Shown in pieces: positions 25,367 to 34,130 of a DNA stretch of 64,000 bases. The notes beneath the pieces are model-generated. The model worked only from the letters and a program-made list of their open reading frames with translations. It did no database searches and was not told where the DNA came from. A program made the position numbers and the translations under genes. The stretch lies in assembly GCA_031400505.1 (NCBI GenBank), contig JANNPZ010000033.1, positions 1 to 64,000 of the forward strand, given 5' to 3'. This stretch comes from JAIYDJ01 sp031400505 (lineage in GTDB: Bacteria > Pseudomonadota > Alphaproteobacteria > Rhodobacterales > Rhodobacteraceae). Each line of letters opens with the position of its first letter. The stretch's first letter is position 1.

Positions 25367-26557
25367 ATGTCCCATCGCATTGGTGATATAGCCGAGGCCC
25401 TTGGGGCAACAGCGGCAGGCGATCTTGATTTGCGTGTCAGCGGCGCTGCCGAACCGGCCGACGCCGGCCCGCAGCATCTGGCGCTGGCCATGACGCCGCA
25501 ATATGCGGATGGACTGGCCAAGGGGGCTGCGCGCGCGGCTCTGGTCTGGCCGGGTGCCGATTGGCAGGGGCTGGGCCTGCAGGCGGCAATCTTTGCGCCA
25601 CGGGCCCGGGTTGCGCTGGCGGGCGTGACGTCAATTCTTGATCCGGGACCCGCGATTGCGCCCGGGATTCACCCGATGACCGTGGTCGACCCGTCGGCGG
25701 TGATCGGCCCCGGGGCCGCGGTCGGCCCCTTCGTTACGATCGGAGCGGGTGCCGTGATCGGGGCACGCGCGCGGATTGCAAGCCATGTCTCGATCGCCGA
25801 AGGGGCGCAGATCGGCGATGATGCCCTGTTGTTGCAAGGTGTGAGGATCGGCGCGCGGGTGCGCATCGGTGACCGGGTGATCTGCCAACCGGGTGCCGTG
25901 ATCGGGGGGGATGGCTTTTCGTTTGTAACGCCAGAGCCGTCAGGGGTCGAAGAGATCCGGGGCAGTCTGGCCCAACGCACCGAAATCCGTGGTCAGGCCT
26001 GGGCGCGCATCCATTCCCTGGGGTCCGTCATCCTTGGCGATGACATCGAAATCGGGATAAATGCGACCGTTGACCGCGGCACGATCCGCGACACGACCGT
26101 TGGCAACGGCACCAAAATCGACAACCTCGTGCAGGTCGCGCACAATGTCGTTGTGGGCCGCGATTGTTTGCTGTGCGGCCAGGTCGGCATTGCGGGGTCG
26201 GTACGCATCGGCGACCGCGTCGTTCTGGGCGGGCAGGTCGGCGTGGGCGACAACATATTCATCGGCGACGACGTGATCGCCGGGGGTGGGACCAAGATCC
26301 TGACAAATGCGCCGGCTGGCCGGGTGCTGCTGGGCTATCCCGCAATCAAGATGGAAACCCATATCGAACTGCAAAAAGCCACCCGGCGCCTGCCGCGTTT
26401 GGCCCTGCGTGTGCAGGCACTGGAAGATGCGATCAATCTGTCGCATAAATCCCTCCGGACTGGAGACACAAAGACTGGCGACACACAGGCTGGCGACACA
26501 CAGGCTGGCGAACCAGAGACTGGTTTTTCAAGCAAAGGACCGCAAGATGACCGGTAG
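25367..26557 (+). CDS. LpxD-like UDP-3-O-acylglucosamine N-acyltransferase
   Basis: A 396-aa left-handed beta-helix acyltransferase. After an N-terminal uridine-binding-type domain, hexapeptide repeats run from about residue 105 to 330 (VIGPGAAVGPFVTIGAGAVIG and onward). NLVQVAHNVVVG contains the catalytic-type His. LpxD adds the N-linked 3-OH acyl chain in lipid A synthesis. The usual lpxD locus (bamA-fabZ-lpxA) is absent here; this copy is instead linked to an ACP and a ketoacyl synthase, so it may be a second, specialised LpxD. The C-terminus carries an unusual pentapeptide repeat. CGGAGGG precedes ATG 25367. Confidence 0.85.
   Translation: MSHRIGDIAEALGATAAGDLDLRVSGAAEPADAGPQHLALAMTPQYADGLAKGAARAALVWPGADWQGLGLQAAIFAPRARVALAGVTSILDPGPAIAPGIHPMTVVDPSAVIGPGAAVGPFVTIGAGAVIGARARIASHVSIAEGAQIGDDALLLQGVRIGARVRIGDRVICQPGAVIGGDGFSFVTPEPSGVEEIRGSLAQRTEIRGQAWARIHSLGSVILGDDIEIGINATVDRGTIRDTTVGNGTKIDNLVQVAHNVVVGRDCLLCGQVGIAGSVRIGDRVVLGGQVGVGDNIFIGDDVIAGGGTKILTNAPAGRVLLGYPAIKMETHIELQKATRRLPRLALRVQALEDAINLSHKSLRTGDTKTGDTQAGDTQAGEPETGFSSKGPQDDR
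26461..26520 (+). repeat. 15-bp in-frame tandem repeat in the LpxD-like gene tail
   Basis: Four consecutive 15-base units (26461, 26476, 26491, 26506), the middle two identical (TGGCGACACACAGGC). They encode a pentapeptide series GDTKT, GDTQA, GDTQA, GEPET. It is in frame, so slippage would change tail length without a frameshift. Confidence 0.9.
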
Positions 26558-26813
26558 CGTGCAGGACAGGGTGGTTGCAATCATCGCCGAACAGGCGGTG
26601 CTGGAGGTTGGCGACGTCGAGCTTGACATGAGCCTGGACGATCTGGGCATCGACAGCCTTGGTCTGGTCGAGTCGATCTTTGCCATTGAAGAGGCGTTTG
26701 ACATCTCGGTTCCGTTCAATGCAAACGCGCCGGAAAAGAACGAATTCGACATCTCGTCGGTTGCAGCCATCGTGCGGGCCGTCGAAGGGTTGCTGGCCCA
26801 GAAGGTCGCATGA
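26547..26813 (+). CDS. Acyl carrier protein (specialised)
   Basis: An 88-aa ACP carrying 4'-phosphopantetheine on Ser37 in the DLGIDSLGLVES motif. It differs from housekeeping AcpP in its longer loop (PFNANAPEKNEFDISS) and its position away from fabD-fabG-fabF. It overlaps the LpxD-like gene by 11 bases and the ketoacyl synthase by 4, so the three are one translationally coupled unit. It likely delivers a special 3-hydroxy or long acyl chain. Confidence 0.9.
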   Translation: MTGSVQDRVVAIIAEQAVLEVGDVELDMSLDDLGIDSLGLVESIFAIEEAFDISVPFNANAPEKNEFDISSVAAIVRAVEGLLAQKVA

Positions 26814-28018
26814 ACCGCGTAGTCATTACCGGAGCGGGAACGATCAACGCGTTGGCCCATGACGTGCCGGGTACCTTTCAGGCGTTCCGCGAAGGGCGTT
26901 GCGGGATCACGGAACTGGATATCCGCGACAAGGACCGCTTGTCGATCCAGATCGGCGGTCAAGTCCACAACTGGGACCCAGAGGCGCATTTCAATCGCCA
27001 GCAGATTGTTCTATATGATAAATTCACCCAATTCACTTTGCTTGCGGCACGTCAGGCGGTGGCACAGTCGGGTCTGAACTTCGACGGGCTTTTGGGGTAT
27101 GACGCGGGCGTCGTTCTGGGAACTGCCGGGGGCGGGGTGAACACTTGGGACGACAACTATCGCGCTGTCTATGAAGAGGGCAAGAACCGCGTCCACCCGT
27201 TCGTGGTGCCCAAACTGATGAACAACGCCGCGGCGAGCCATCTGTCGATGGAATACAACCTGAAAGGCCCCTCTTACACAGTCGCTACGGCCTGTGCGTC
27301 GTCCAATCATGCGATGGGGCAGGCGTTCCACATGATCCGGTCCGGCATGACGCGCGCGATGCTGACCGGCGGGTCTGAGTCGATGCTGTGCTTTGGCGGC
27401 ATCAAGGCATGGGAAGGCTTGCGCGTCATGTCGAAAGACGCCTGCCGACCGTTTTCGCTGACGCGCAATGGCATGGTGCAAGGCGAGGGTGCTGCGGTGT
27501 TCGTTTTTGAAGACTACGAGATGGCCCGCGCACGCGGAGCCGAAATTCTGGCCGAAGTCTGCGGCTTTGCCATGACCTCGGATGCGTCAGATATCGTTAT
27601 GCCGTCGAAACAGGGTGCAGCGCGGGCCATGGCGGGGGCCATGCGCGATGCCCGGATCAATCCCGATCAGGTTGGCTATATCAACGCGCACGGCACCGGA
27701 ACGGCGGCGAACGACAAGACGGAATGCGGCGCAGTGGCGGATGTGTTTGGTCATCACGCCGACCGGCTGATGATGTCGTCAACCAAATCCATGCACGGCC
27801 ACCTGATCGGCGGCACCGGAGCGGTGGAGTTGCTGGCTTGCATCATGGCGCTGAAACATGGGGTTATCGCGCCGACCATCGGCTATGAAGAGCCTGATCC
27901 CGAATGCGCCCTGGATATCGTGCCAAACACCGCACGAGAGGCATCGGTCGAGGTGTGCCTGACCAACGCCTTTGCCTTTGGCGGCTTGAACGCTGTCCTG
28001 GCTCTCCGCCGCGTCTAG
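26810..28018 (+). CDS. Beta-ketoacyl-ACP synthase (KAS II / FabF family)
   Basis: A 402-aa thiolase-fold condensing enzyme with the complete Cys-His-His triad: Cys162 (TACASSNHAMGQ), His294 (NAHGTGTAANDKTE) and His331 (KSMHGHLIGGTGA). It extends acyl-ACP by two carbons using malonyl-ACP. Coupling to a dedicated ACP and LpxD-like acyltransferase suggests elongation of an acyl chain destined for lipid A or another lipid, by analogy to the rhizobial acpXL-type sets; no fabZ or acyltransferase of the LpxXL type is adjacent. Confidence 0.9.
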   Translation: MNRVVITGAGTINALAHDVPGTFQAFREGRCGITELDIRDKDRLSIQIGGQVHNWDPEAHFNRQQIVLYDKFTQFTLLAARQAVAQSGLNFDGLLGYDAGVVLGTAGGGVNTWDDNYRAVYEEGKNRVHPFVVPKLMNNAAASHLSMEYNLKGPSYTVATACASSNHAMGQAFHMIRSGMTRAMLTGGSESMLCFGGIKAWEGLRVMSKDACRPFSLTRNGMVQGEGAAVFVFEDYEMARARGAEILAEVCGFAMTSDASDIVMPSKQGAARAMAGAMRDARINPDQVGYINAHGTGTAANDKTECGAVADVFGHHADRLMMSSTKSMHGHLIGGTGAVELLACIMALKHGVIAPTIGYEEPDPECALDIVPNTAREASVEVCLTNAFAFGGLNAVLALRRV

Positions 28019-28026
28019 TCCGATCC

Positions 28027-28049
28027 GCCGGGCCAGTGCGCAGCCCGGC
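28027..28049. terminator. Hairpin between convergent ketoacyl synthase and IalB genes
   Basis: GCCGGGC, nine bases, GCCCGGC: a perfect 7-bp stem placed nine bases after the synthase stop. There is no T-run on either side, so termination strength is doubtful. Confidence 0.45.
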
Positions 28050-28067
28050 ATCCGGCAAAGTCCTGTT

Positions 28068-28745
28068 TCAAGGACCTTTCACATCGACATTTGCGTCTTC
28101 GACGGCCTTGAAACCGGCTGTGAACCCCTTGAGCGAGATGTTCAACGCCACTTTCTGATCGGGGGCGACGGCGGGCACAATCGTCAGGACCGCGCCAGCA
28201 CCCTTGCGAAACTGGTCGACTTCTTCGACGGTAAAGCCGATCCGCGCTATGCAGCCGATCTTTGCGCAGAATGTGAACGGATAGATCTTTGCCTTGCCGG
28301 TATCGATCGTCAATTGCAGGTTTGCTGTCAGCAGCGTTTCCAAAGGCACGATCACGGTCGCCCCGGCCGCGGCCTTTGAACCCTCTGGCAGGTCGAACAT
28401 GCTGATTTCAGCAACCGGACCGCCGGTTTCGTCCTTCAGAAGTTGGTAAAGCTGGCAGGGGTCGGATCCGTCTTCGGTCTTGACGCAGCGCTGTTCCCAG
28501 ACTTCGAAACCGGCCTGAAGGTAGGTGTCGCCAAGCACAGCATTTTCCGGCGTTGCCAGTGAAGCGGACCCGGCAGGGACTTCTTGCCCCATCGACAAGT
28601 CCGGTTCGGCAGGGGGTGTTGCGGCCTCTTGGGCCAGCGCGCCTGCCAGGCTCATCAGCGTCAGGCCCGCTGCGACGACAAAAGACCGCGCAAGGGTCCC
28701 GGCCAAGGCAGGAGCGCTGTCGCGGAACTGTTCAGATGTAGACAT
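28068..28745 (-). CDS. Invasion-associated locus B (IalB) family exported protein
   Basis: A 225-aa protein with a signal peptide (ARSFVVAAGLTLMSLAGALA, cleavage near QEA), a Pro/Glu-rich linker and an IalB domain. The domain has paired Cys (WEQRCVKTEDGSDPC and FTFCAKIGCIARIGF) likely forming disulfides, and the ending KVALNISLKGFTAGF. IalB proteins are common in alphaproteobacterial envelopes and do not imply pathogenicity. GAGGAAAATGACGCG precedes ATG 28745. Confidence 0.88.
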   Translation of the reverse strand: MSTSEQFRDSAPALAGTLARSFVVAAGLTLMSLAGALAQEAATPPAEPDLSMGQEVPAGSASLATPENAVLGDTYLQAGFEVWEQRCVKTEDGSDPCQLYQLLKDETGGPVAEISMFDLPEGSKAAAGATVIVPLETLLTANLQLTIDTGKAKIYPFTFCAKIGCIARIGFTVEEVDQFRKGAGAVLTIVPAVAPDQKVALNISLKGFTAGFKAVEDANVDVKGP

Positions 28746-28864
28746 CGCGTCATTTTCCTCAAGTAACTTTGCAACGGCTTAGCATGACGCCAGCCCCGAG
28801 TCAGGTGCGAAAAGCGCGGTCTGCGATCAATCGCCCCTACAGGTTGCCGACAGCCGCAGGCCAT

Positions 28865-28933
28865 AAAAAAAAGGCCGACGAGCGACCTTTTTTCCCTGTT
28901 TTTTTTGCTCCCTGTCGGACTGACCGACGTCTT
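28865..28933 (-). ncRNA. Candidate small RNA with own promoter and terminator
   Basis: Read on the minus strand: a TTGACG -35 (28963-28968), a 17-base spacer, a weak TACCGT -10 (28940-28945), then a hairpin GTCGG-N5-CCGAC (28914-28928), an A-rich linker and a terminator. In the terminator, A-tract and GG(C)CG/CG(A)CC stems end in eight T (28865-28872). The predicted RNA is about 70 nt, with no coding potential. The remaining IalB-HerA intergenic sequence (28746-29175) holds no other gene. Alternatively it is a leader attenuator for the IalB gene, whose start lies 120 bases further. Confidence 0.38.
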
Positions 28934-29175
28934 GCACGAACGGTAGGGTGGTTTTCCACAGGCGTCAATTGGGTATTTGCGCATCGGTCATCGCAAAACT
29001 GTTACAAAAAAACCATGTCCTTTCAGCCCCGGCGTCGCATGCGCCGTAAGGCTTCTTTCGTCTGCACAACTTGGTGCGTCAGGGCTGGCATGACGGGCCG
29101 ATCACTGTATTTTGCACGAACAGTGACGGGATCTCGTGCTCTGACCCCAGAGCGGCGACAGCAAAAGGGCAGGCG

Positions 29176-30741
29176 ATGACAGACAGCATATTTGTGGGCG
29201 GCGGCGGACCCGGTTACGCAGAACCGCAGGCCCTTTTGCTGAAGTACGGCAACCGTCACGGGTTGATTGCGGGTGCGACGGGTACTGGCAAGACCGTGAC
29301 GCTGCAAATCCTGGCCGAAGGGTTTTCGGCGGCAGGGGTGCCGGTGTTCTTGTCTGACATCAAAGGGGATATCTCGGGCCTGGGCGAAGCTGGCTCGCCT
29401 GATCACAAGCTGCACGCGCCGTTCATGGATCGGGCCAGCACCATTGGCCATGATTTGCACTACCGCGCCTTTCCGGTGACGTTCTGGGATATGTTCGGCA
29501 CGCAAGGCCATCCGGTGCGTGCCACCGTGGCCGAGATGGGCCCTTTGCTGCTGTCGCGCCTGATGGAGTTGACCGAACCGCAAGAAGGGGTGTTGAATGT
29601 CGCCTTCCGGCTTGCGGACGAAGAAGAATTGCCGCTGCTGGACCTCAAGGACCTGCAGGCGTTGCTGACGTTCATCGCCGAAAACGACGACGCGATTTCT
29701 GCACGCTTTGGGTTGGTTTCGGCCACGTCCATCGGTGCGATTCAGCGCCAACTTCTCGTGCTTGAAAATCAGGGGGCCGCGTCGATGTTCGGCGAACCGG
29801 CGCTGGACCTTGCCGACCTGATGCGCACCGATGACACTGGCGCAGGGCGGATCAACATCCTCGCCGCAGACAAGCTGATGCAGTCACCCCGCCTTTACGC
29901 CACCTTCCTGTTGTGGCTGCTGTCGGAACTCTTCGAGCAGATGCCGGAGGTTGGCGACCCCGACAAGCCCAAACTGGTGTTCTTCTTTGACGAGGCGCAT
30001 CTGCTGTTTGCCGATGCACCCAAAGCACTGGTGTCCAAGGTCGAACAGGTGGCGCGTCTGATCCGCTCCAAAGGCGTGGGGGTCTATTTCATCACCCAGA
30101 ACCCGGCGGACGTGCCGGATGTGATCCTGGGCCAGCTTGGCAACCGCGTGCAGCACGCACTTCGGGCCTTCACGGCGAGAGACCAGAAGGACCTTGCCAA
30201 AGCCGCCGAGACCTATCGCCCCAACCCCGGGTTCGACACCGTCGATGCAATCCGCGATACCGGCACCGGCGAGGCGGTGACGTCGTTTCTGCAGGCCAAG
30301 GGCATCCCGTCGGTGGTCGAACGCACGCTTGTTCGCCCACCTTCCTCCAAGCTTGGACCGATCGACCCTGCCGTGCGGGTGCAGATCATCGCAAGCTCCG
30401 ACATGGGCCGCAAATATGCGACGGCAATCGACCGGGATTCAGCATACGAACGCCTGCGCGCGCGCGCCGACAAGGCCGCGCGTGACGCCGCGCAAGACGC
30501 AACAGCACGGCAGGCCGCAGCCGACGCCGAAGACACCCGCAGGGTGGATGAGGACCGCGAATTCACCAGCGCGCGGCGCTATGACGGCAGCCGGTCCGAC
30601 CCGGTACCACGCAGGAAATCGGGCAGCCGCAGCGATTCGATGGGCGAGGCTTTCGCCAAAAGCTTTGCCCGCCAGCTTGGCACGAAAACCGGGCAGGCTG
30701 TGGTGCGCGGCGTTCTCGGGTCGATCTTCGGACGCCGCTAA
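29176..30741 (+). CDS. HerA-like ATPase (DUF853 / helicase HerA-like C-terminal)
   Basis: A 521-aa cytoplasmic ATPase of the FtsK-HerA superfamily. Walker A is GATGTGKT (residues 33-40) and Walker B is VFFFDEAHLLF. RSKGVGVYFITQNPADVPD carries the Arg finger/sensor region. The C-terminal 110 residues are charged and low-complexity (KAARDAAQDATARQAAADAE), then GEAFAKSFARQLG. Proteins of this type are widespread single genes of unknown role, distinct from HerA-NurA repair pairs. ATG 29176 follows AGGGCAGG. It overlaps the convergent CBS gene by four bases. Confidence 0.88.
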   Translation: MTDSIFVGGGGPGYAEPQALLLKYGNRHGLIAGATGTGKTVTLQILAEGFSAAGVPVFLSDIKGDISGLGEAGSPDHKLHAPFMDRASTIGHDLHYRAFPVTFWDMFGTQGHPVRATVAEMGPLLLSRLMELTEPQEGVLNVAFRLADEEELPLLDLKDLQALLTFIAENDDAISARFGLVSATSIGAIQRQLLVLENQGAASMFGEPALDLADLMRTDDTGAGRINILAADKLMQSPRLYATFLLWLLSELFEQMPEVGDPDKPKLVFFFDEAHLLFADAPKALVSKVEQVARLIRSKGVGVYFITQNPADVPDVILGQLGNRVQHALRAFTARDQKDLAKAAETYRPNPGFDTVDAIRDTGTGEAVTSFLQAKGIPSVVERTLVRPPSSKLGPIDPAVRVQIIASSDMGRKYATAIDRDSAYERLRARADKAARDAAQDATARQAAADAEDTRRVDEDREFTSARRYDGSRSDPVPRRKSGSRSDSMGEAFAKSFARQLGTKTGQAVVRGVLGSIFGRR

Positions 30742-31610
30742 CGCGCCAGTTTGCGCACCTTCAGCTTGGTGATGCGGTTCTCAACGCGGGAGGTCACCTC
30801 GAACCGAAAGCCGTGAAAGCTGAAGGTCTGACCTTCGTCCGGGATGACTTGCGCCTCATGGATCACCAGCCCGGCGACGGTGTTGGCGCGGTCATCGGGC
30901 ATGTCCCAATCGGTCGCCCGGTTCAGGTCGCGCAAGGTGACCGCGCCATCCACCAACCAAACGCCCTCCGGACCGCGCCTGATGCCGTCGTCGCGGCTGA
31001 CCACATCGAACTCGTCGGTGATCTCGCCGACGATCTCTTCCAGAATATCCTCCAGCGTGATCAGCCCGCGCAGCGCGCCATATTCGTCGACCACCAGCGC
31101 GAAATGCGTCCTACGTTTCAGGAACTGCCGCATCTGGTCGTCCAGCGTGCTGGTGTCGGGAATGAAATAGGGTTTCATTGACACCTTCACGATGTCAAGA
31201 TCGGCAATCGCCGCGATGCCGCCCCCCGTCACCCTGACCAGCCGGTCGACTTCGCGCAACACATCCTTGGCATGGACCACGCCCAGGATGTTCTCCTCAT
31301 TGTCCCGAAACACCGGCAACCGCGAGTGAGGTGACCCAAGCAGACGGGTGATGATCTGATCCGGTGGCCAATCGGCGTCGATCATCTCGATCTGGCGGCG
31401 GTGGCGCATCACTTCTGCAACCGTCCGGTCGCCAAGATCGAGCGCGCCAAGCAAGCGGTCGCGGTCCTCGCGCTGCATCGATCCGTCGGTGTGACCTTGG
31501 GCGATCACCTCTGCCAGATCGTCGCGCAAGGCAGTGCGGCGGCTGTCGGCAGAAGGCCCGGCAGTCAGTTTGCGAAACGGGGTCAAAAGCAGATCACGCA
31601 GGCGGGACAT
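30738..31610 (-). CDS. CBS-pair / CorC_HlyC domain protein
   Basis: A 290-aa soluble protein with two CBS domains (about residues 65-190, including RLPVFRDNEENILGVVHAKD and FALVVDEYGALRGLITLEDI) and a C-terminal CorC_HlyC FAD-fold domain (GVWLVDGAVTLRDLNRATDW). It lacks the DUF21 membrane domain found in longer CNNM-type family members, so it resembles the E. coli CorC/YbeX form linked to Mg/Co efflux and ribosome processing. No ybeY or lnt lies nearby. ATG 31610 begins MSRLRDLLLTPF; the upstream extension is Pro/Ala filler. Confidence 0.85.
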   Translation of the reverse strand: MSRLRDLLLTPFRKLTAGPSADSRRTALRDDLAEVIAQGHTDGSMQREDRDRLLGALDLGDRTVAEVMRHRRQIEMIDADWPPDQIITRLLGSPHSRLPVFRDNEENILGVVHAKDVLREVDRLVRVTGGGIAAIADLDIVKVSMKPYFIPDTSTLDDQMRQFLKRRTHFALVVDEYGALRGLITLEDILEEIVGEITDEFDVVSRDDGIRRGPEGVWLVDGAVTLRDLNRATDWDMPDDRANTVAGLVIHEAQVIPDEGQTFSFHGFRFEVTSRVENRITKLKVRKLAR

Positions 31611-31665
31611 GCGCGCGTTATGGCGGCAAGCCGGGGCCAGAGCAAGCCAGGGTTGAGGCAAGCCA

Positions 31666-32601
31666 TCAGACCTTGCGCGCCAGCGGATGCCGGGTCAGCA
31701 CCAATTCCTTCAACCGGTCTTCCTGAACATGGGTGTAGATTTCGGTCGTGGCGATATCGGCATGGCCCAGCAGCGTCTGGATGACCCGCAGATCGGCCCC
31801 GCCGGCCAGCAAATGGGTGGCAAAGGCATGCCGCAGGGTGTGCGGCGTGACGCGGGACGGGTCCACCCCGCCTTCGACGGCGATATCCTTGATCATCAAA
31901 TAAAAGTGCTGCCGCGTCAGGTGTCCTGCCACACCAGGACCGGGGAACAGATGCCGCCGAACCGGTTTGCCCGACAGCCTGTGGGTGTCTTCGTCGCCGT
32001 CATGCCAGGCAAGCCATGCCGCGACCGCTACGCGCGCAGGGGTCGACATCGGCACCATCCGCTCTTTGTCGCCCTTGCCGCGCACCAGAATCATCGACGG
32101 ATCGCCGCGCACAGCCGCCACCGGCAGTTCGACCAGTTCCGACACGCGCATGCCGGTCGCATAAAGCAGTTCCACCAGCGCCGTATTGCGCAGCCGGTCC
32201 GGCGGGGTGCGGCCATGATTGCGCGCGGCGATCAGCAGCCGGTCCACTTCGTCATGGGTCAAAGTCCGTGGCAAGCTTTGAGCCCGGCCCGGCCCCTTGA
32301 TCCGGATCGCCGGATTGTCCGCCCTCCAGCCCTCGTCACATGCAAAGCGGAACAGCTGTCGGATCGACGACAGCCGCCGCGCCCGCGTTGCCTTCGACAG
32401 GCCCTGCGCATCACAAAAGATCAGATACGCCTCGACTGCCTCTCGTCCGGCGTGTTGCAGATCACTGCCCTGCCGTGCAAGCCAGCCCGAAAAGTCCAGC
32501 AGATCGCGGCCATAGGCAAGCCGGGTATTGCGTGCAGCATCCTGTTCAGCCGCAATGGCGTCAAGAAACGCCGAGATCCACTGCGCGTCATCCTGCGCCA
32601 T
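31666..32601 (-). CDS. xerD: Site-specific tyrosine recombinase XerD
   Basis: XerD with XerC resolves chromosome dimers at dif. The 311-aa length and all catalytic residues fit: Arg152 (ATGMRVSEL), Lys176 (VRGKGDKE), His254/Arg257 (HTLRHAFATH), His280 (LLGHADI) and Tyr289 (TTEIYTHV). An N-terminal SAM-like core-binding domain spans about residues 5-90. The start codon overlaps the stop of the 509-aa secreted protein gene (TGATG). It is a housekeeping Xer, not a phage integrase. Confidence 0.93.
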   Translation of the reverse strand: MAQDDAQWISAFLDAIAAEQDAARNTRLAYGRDLLDFSGWLARQGSDLQHAGREAVEAYLIFCDAQGLSKATRARRLSSIRQLFRFACDEGWRADNPAIRIKGPGRAQSLPRTLTHDEVDRLLIAARNHGRTPPDRLRNTALVELLYATGMRVSELVELPVAAVRGDPSMILVRGKGDKERMVPMSTPARVAVAAWLAWHDGDEDTHRLSGKPVRRHLFPGPGVAGHLTRQHFYLMIKDIAVEGGVDPSRVTPHTLRHAFATHLLAGGADLRVIQTLLGHADIATTEIYTHVQEDRLKELVLTRHPLARKV

Positions 32602-34130
32602 CAGCCCCGCCGTTCCAGCAGCATCAGCTCAAGGGCCGTGCGCCGCGCCACATCTTCCAGTGCTGCCGCGCGCAACAAGGCGAGCCCTTCGGTCACTCCA
32701 CGCAGATCCCCCTGCACGCCCTGCGCTATCCGCCCCATACCCCACAGAATGGCCTCGCCAACCCGCCCCTCATCCAGCAGCTTTTGTGCCTCCGTTTGCG
32801 CAGGGGCGTCGGCAAAAGCCGGGGCAATCGCGCGGGCCATGCTGTCGGGGGCTACCAGCCCTTTCAGGTCGCCTGCGGCCAATCCGGCAAGAAAACGGTC
32901 GCGGATGTCATCGGTCACAGGCGCGCGGGCGATACGCTCGTAGTCGGGCGACAAAAGGCCGATCTCGTAGGCCAGTTGCGCCGCTGTATCCGTCAGCGGC
33001 AATGCAGCCAGTCGTTGGGCATAAAGCGAGGCAAAAGGCACCTCCAACTCCATCGCCTGCATCTGCACCCAGACCAGCGGCAACGCGCGCGACACGGCTT
33101 GCGGGTCGCGCCGCGCCAGGGCTTGATCAAACCCCTGAAACGCATCCGCCCGGTCCCACACCCCACCAGAAGCGGCAGGCATGGCCCGCGTGTAAAGCCC
33201 AAGCAGAACGTTTGGAGAAATGGCACCGGCCCGCGCCAAACGTTCGGCAGCTTCGATCTGCGCCTTCCATCCGGCGGTTTCCCGCAACTCGGCATGGGCA
33301 AAAGCCAAGGGAAGCGACCCGGTCGACAGCGTCTCGCCAACCGCCTCGAACATCCGCCAGGACAGCGGCGTCACGGGTTTGGCGGGGGCTGGCATCGGCT
33401 CGCCTTCATAAAGGTCAGGGTCCAGATAGCGCGACAGCAACGCGTCCTCTTCCGGCCCGATCTGCCCCAAGGCTTGCGCGGTGCGCAGCGTCAAGGCCGC
33501 GGCATTCCAGTCGCCAGACCGCGCAAGGCAGAAAATCCGGGCCGGAAAGGTCGGCGCAAGGCCAGGGTTCGCGCGCATCGCCTCGCACACCGCGTCTTCG
33601 GCCCCGGTCAGCAGCGCCACGTCGAAACTGCGCCGAAACAATTCGGGCGACGTGGTTGCATCCGCCGCCTCCAACAGTGCCTCGGCCTGCTCCAGCGCGC
33701 CGATGCTCAGCAACCGGTCCAACCGCGCCACCAGCAGGCGTCCGTTCGGGCCTGCGTCTGCGGGGGGGTCTGCCTCGGCCAGGAGCAGGGTGATCAGCAT
33801 CCCTTGCAGCGCAGGCAACCCTTCCAGATTCTCGGCAAACAGGGCCGCGATGATTGCGTCCGTGCGCCCCAAGCCCCAAAGATTGCGCGGCAGCCCGGTG
33901 ACCTGTGCCGGCAGCAGACCTACCCCGTCAGACAACGGCCCCCCCAGCACCCGCACCGACACCTCGGCCGGAAGCGCCGATCCCGTGGTCACCGCCGGTT
34001 CAACAACCACCTCCGGAATGGGCGGTGCCGTCGCAACCGATTGCGACAGCCAGTCGATCGCCGACAAAGGTTCTTCGGCTTGTGCCGCGCTGGCAAACGC
34101 CGCCAAGATCAAGGCCAGCCTAGTCCGCAT
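32601..34130 (-). CDS. Large secreted helical-repeat protein of unknown function
   Basis: A 509-aa protein with a clear Sec signal peptide (MRTRLALILAAFASAAQA, cleavage before EEP). The mature part is almost entirely Ala/Leu-rich amphipathic helices in TPR-like spacing (EQAEALLEAADATTSPELFRR, GDWNAAALTLRTAQALG), suggesting a periplasmic scaffold or antitoxin-like solenoid. No family is recognised. Its start overlaps the stop of a 44-aa membrane protein gene by 11 bases and its stop overlaps xerD, so all three form a coupled operon. Confidence 0.75.
   Translation of the reverse strand: MRTRLALILAAFASAAQAEEPLSAIDWLSQSVATAPPIPEVVVEPAVTTGSALPAEVSVRVLGGPLSDGVGLLPAQVTGLPRNLWGLGRTDAIIAALFAENLEGLPALQGMLITLLLAEADPPADAGPNGRLLVARLDRLLSIGALEQAEALLEAADATTSPELFRRSFDVALLTGAEDAVCEAMRANPGLAPTFPARIFCLARSGDWNAAALTLRTAQALGQIGPEEDALLSRYLDPDLYEGEPMPAPAKPVTPLSWRMFEAVGETLSTGSLPLAFAHAELRETAGWKAQIEAAERLARAGAISPNVLLGLYTRAMPAASGGVWDRADAFQGFDQALARRDPQAVSRALPLVWVQMQAMELEVPFASLYAQRLAALPLTDTAAQLAYEIGLLSPDYERIARAPVTDDIRDRFLAGLAAGDLKGLVAPDSMARAIAPAFADAPAQTEAQKLLDEGRVGEAILWGMGRIAQGVQGDLRGVTEGLALLRAAALEDVARRTALELMLLERRG

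Noticed and set aside
26461..26520. Short regular repeats considered as a CRISPR array
   Set aside because: Units are contiguous 15-mers without spacers and in frame within a gene.
28068..28745. IalB and 'virulence factor' names read as pathogenicity genes
   Set aside because: Both families are common in free-living alphaproteobacteria; the names are historical.
31666..32601. Tyrosine recombinase as evidence of a genomic island
   Set aside because: Length, motifs and housekeeping context identify chromosomal XerD.
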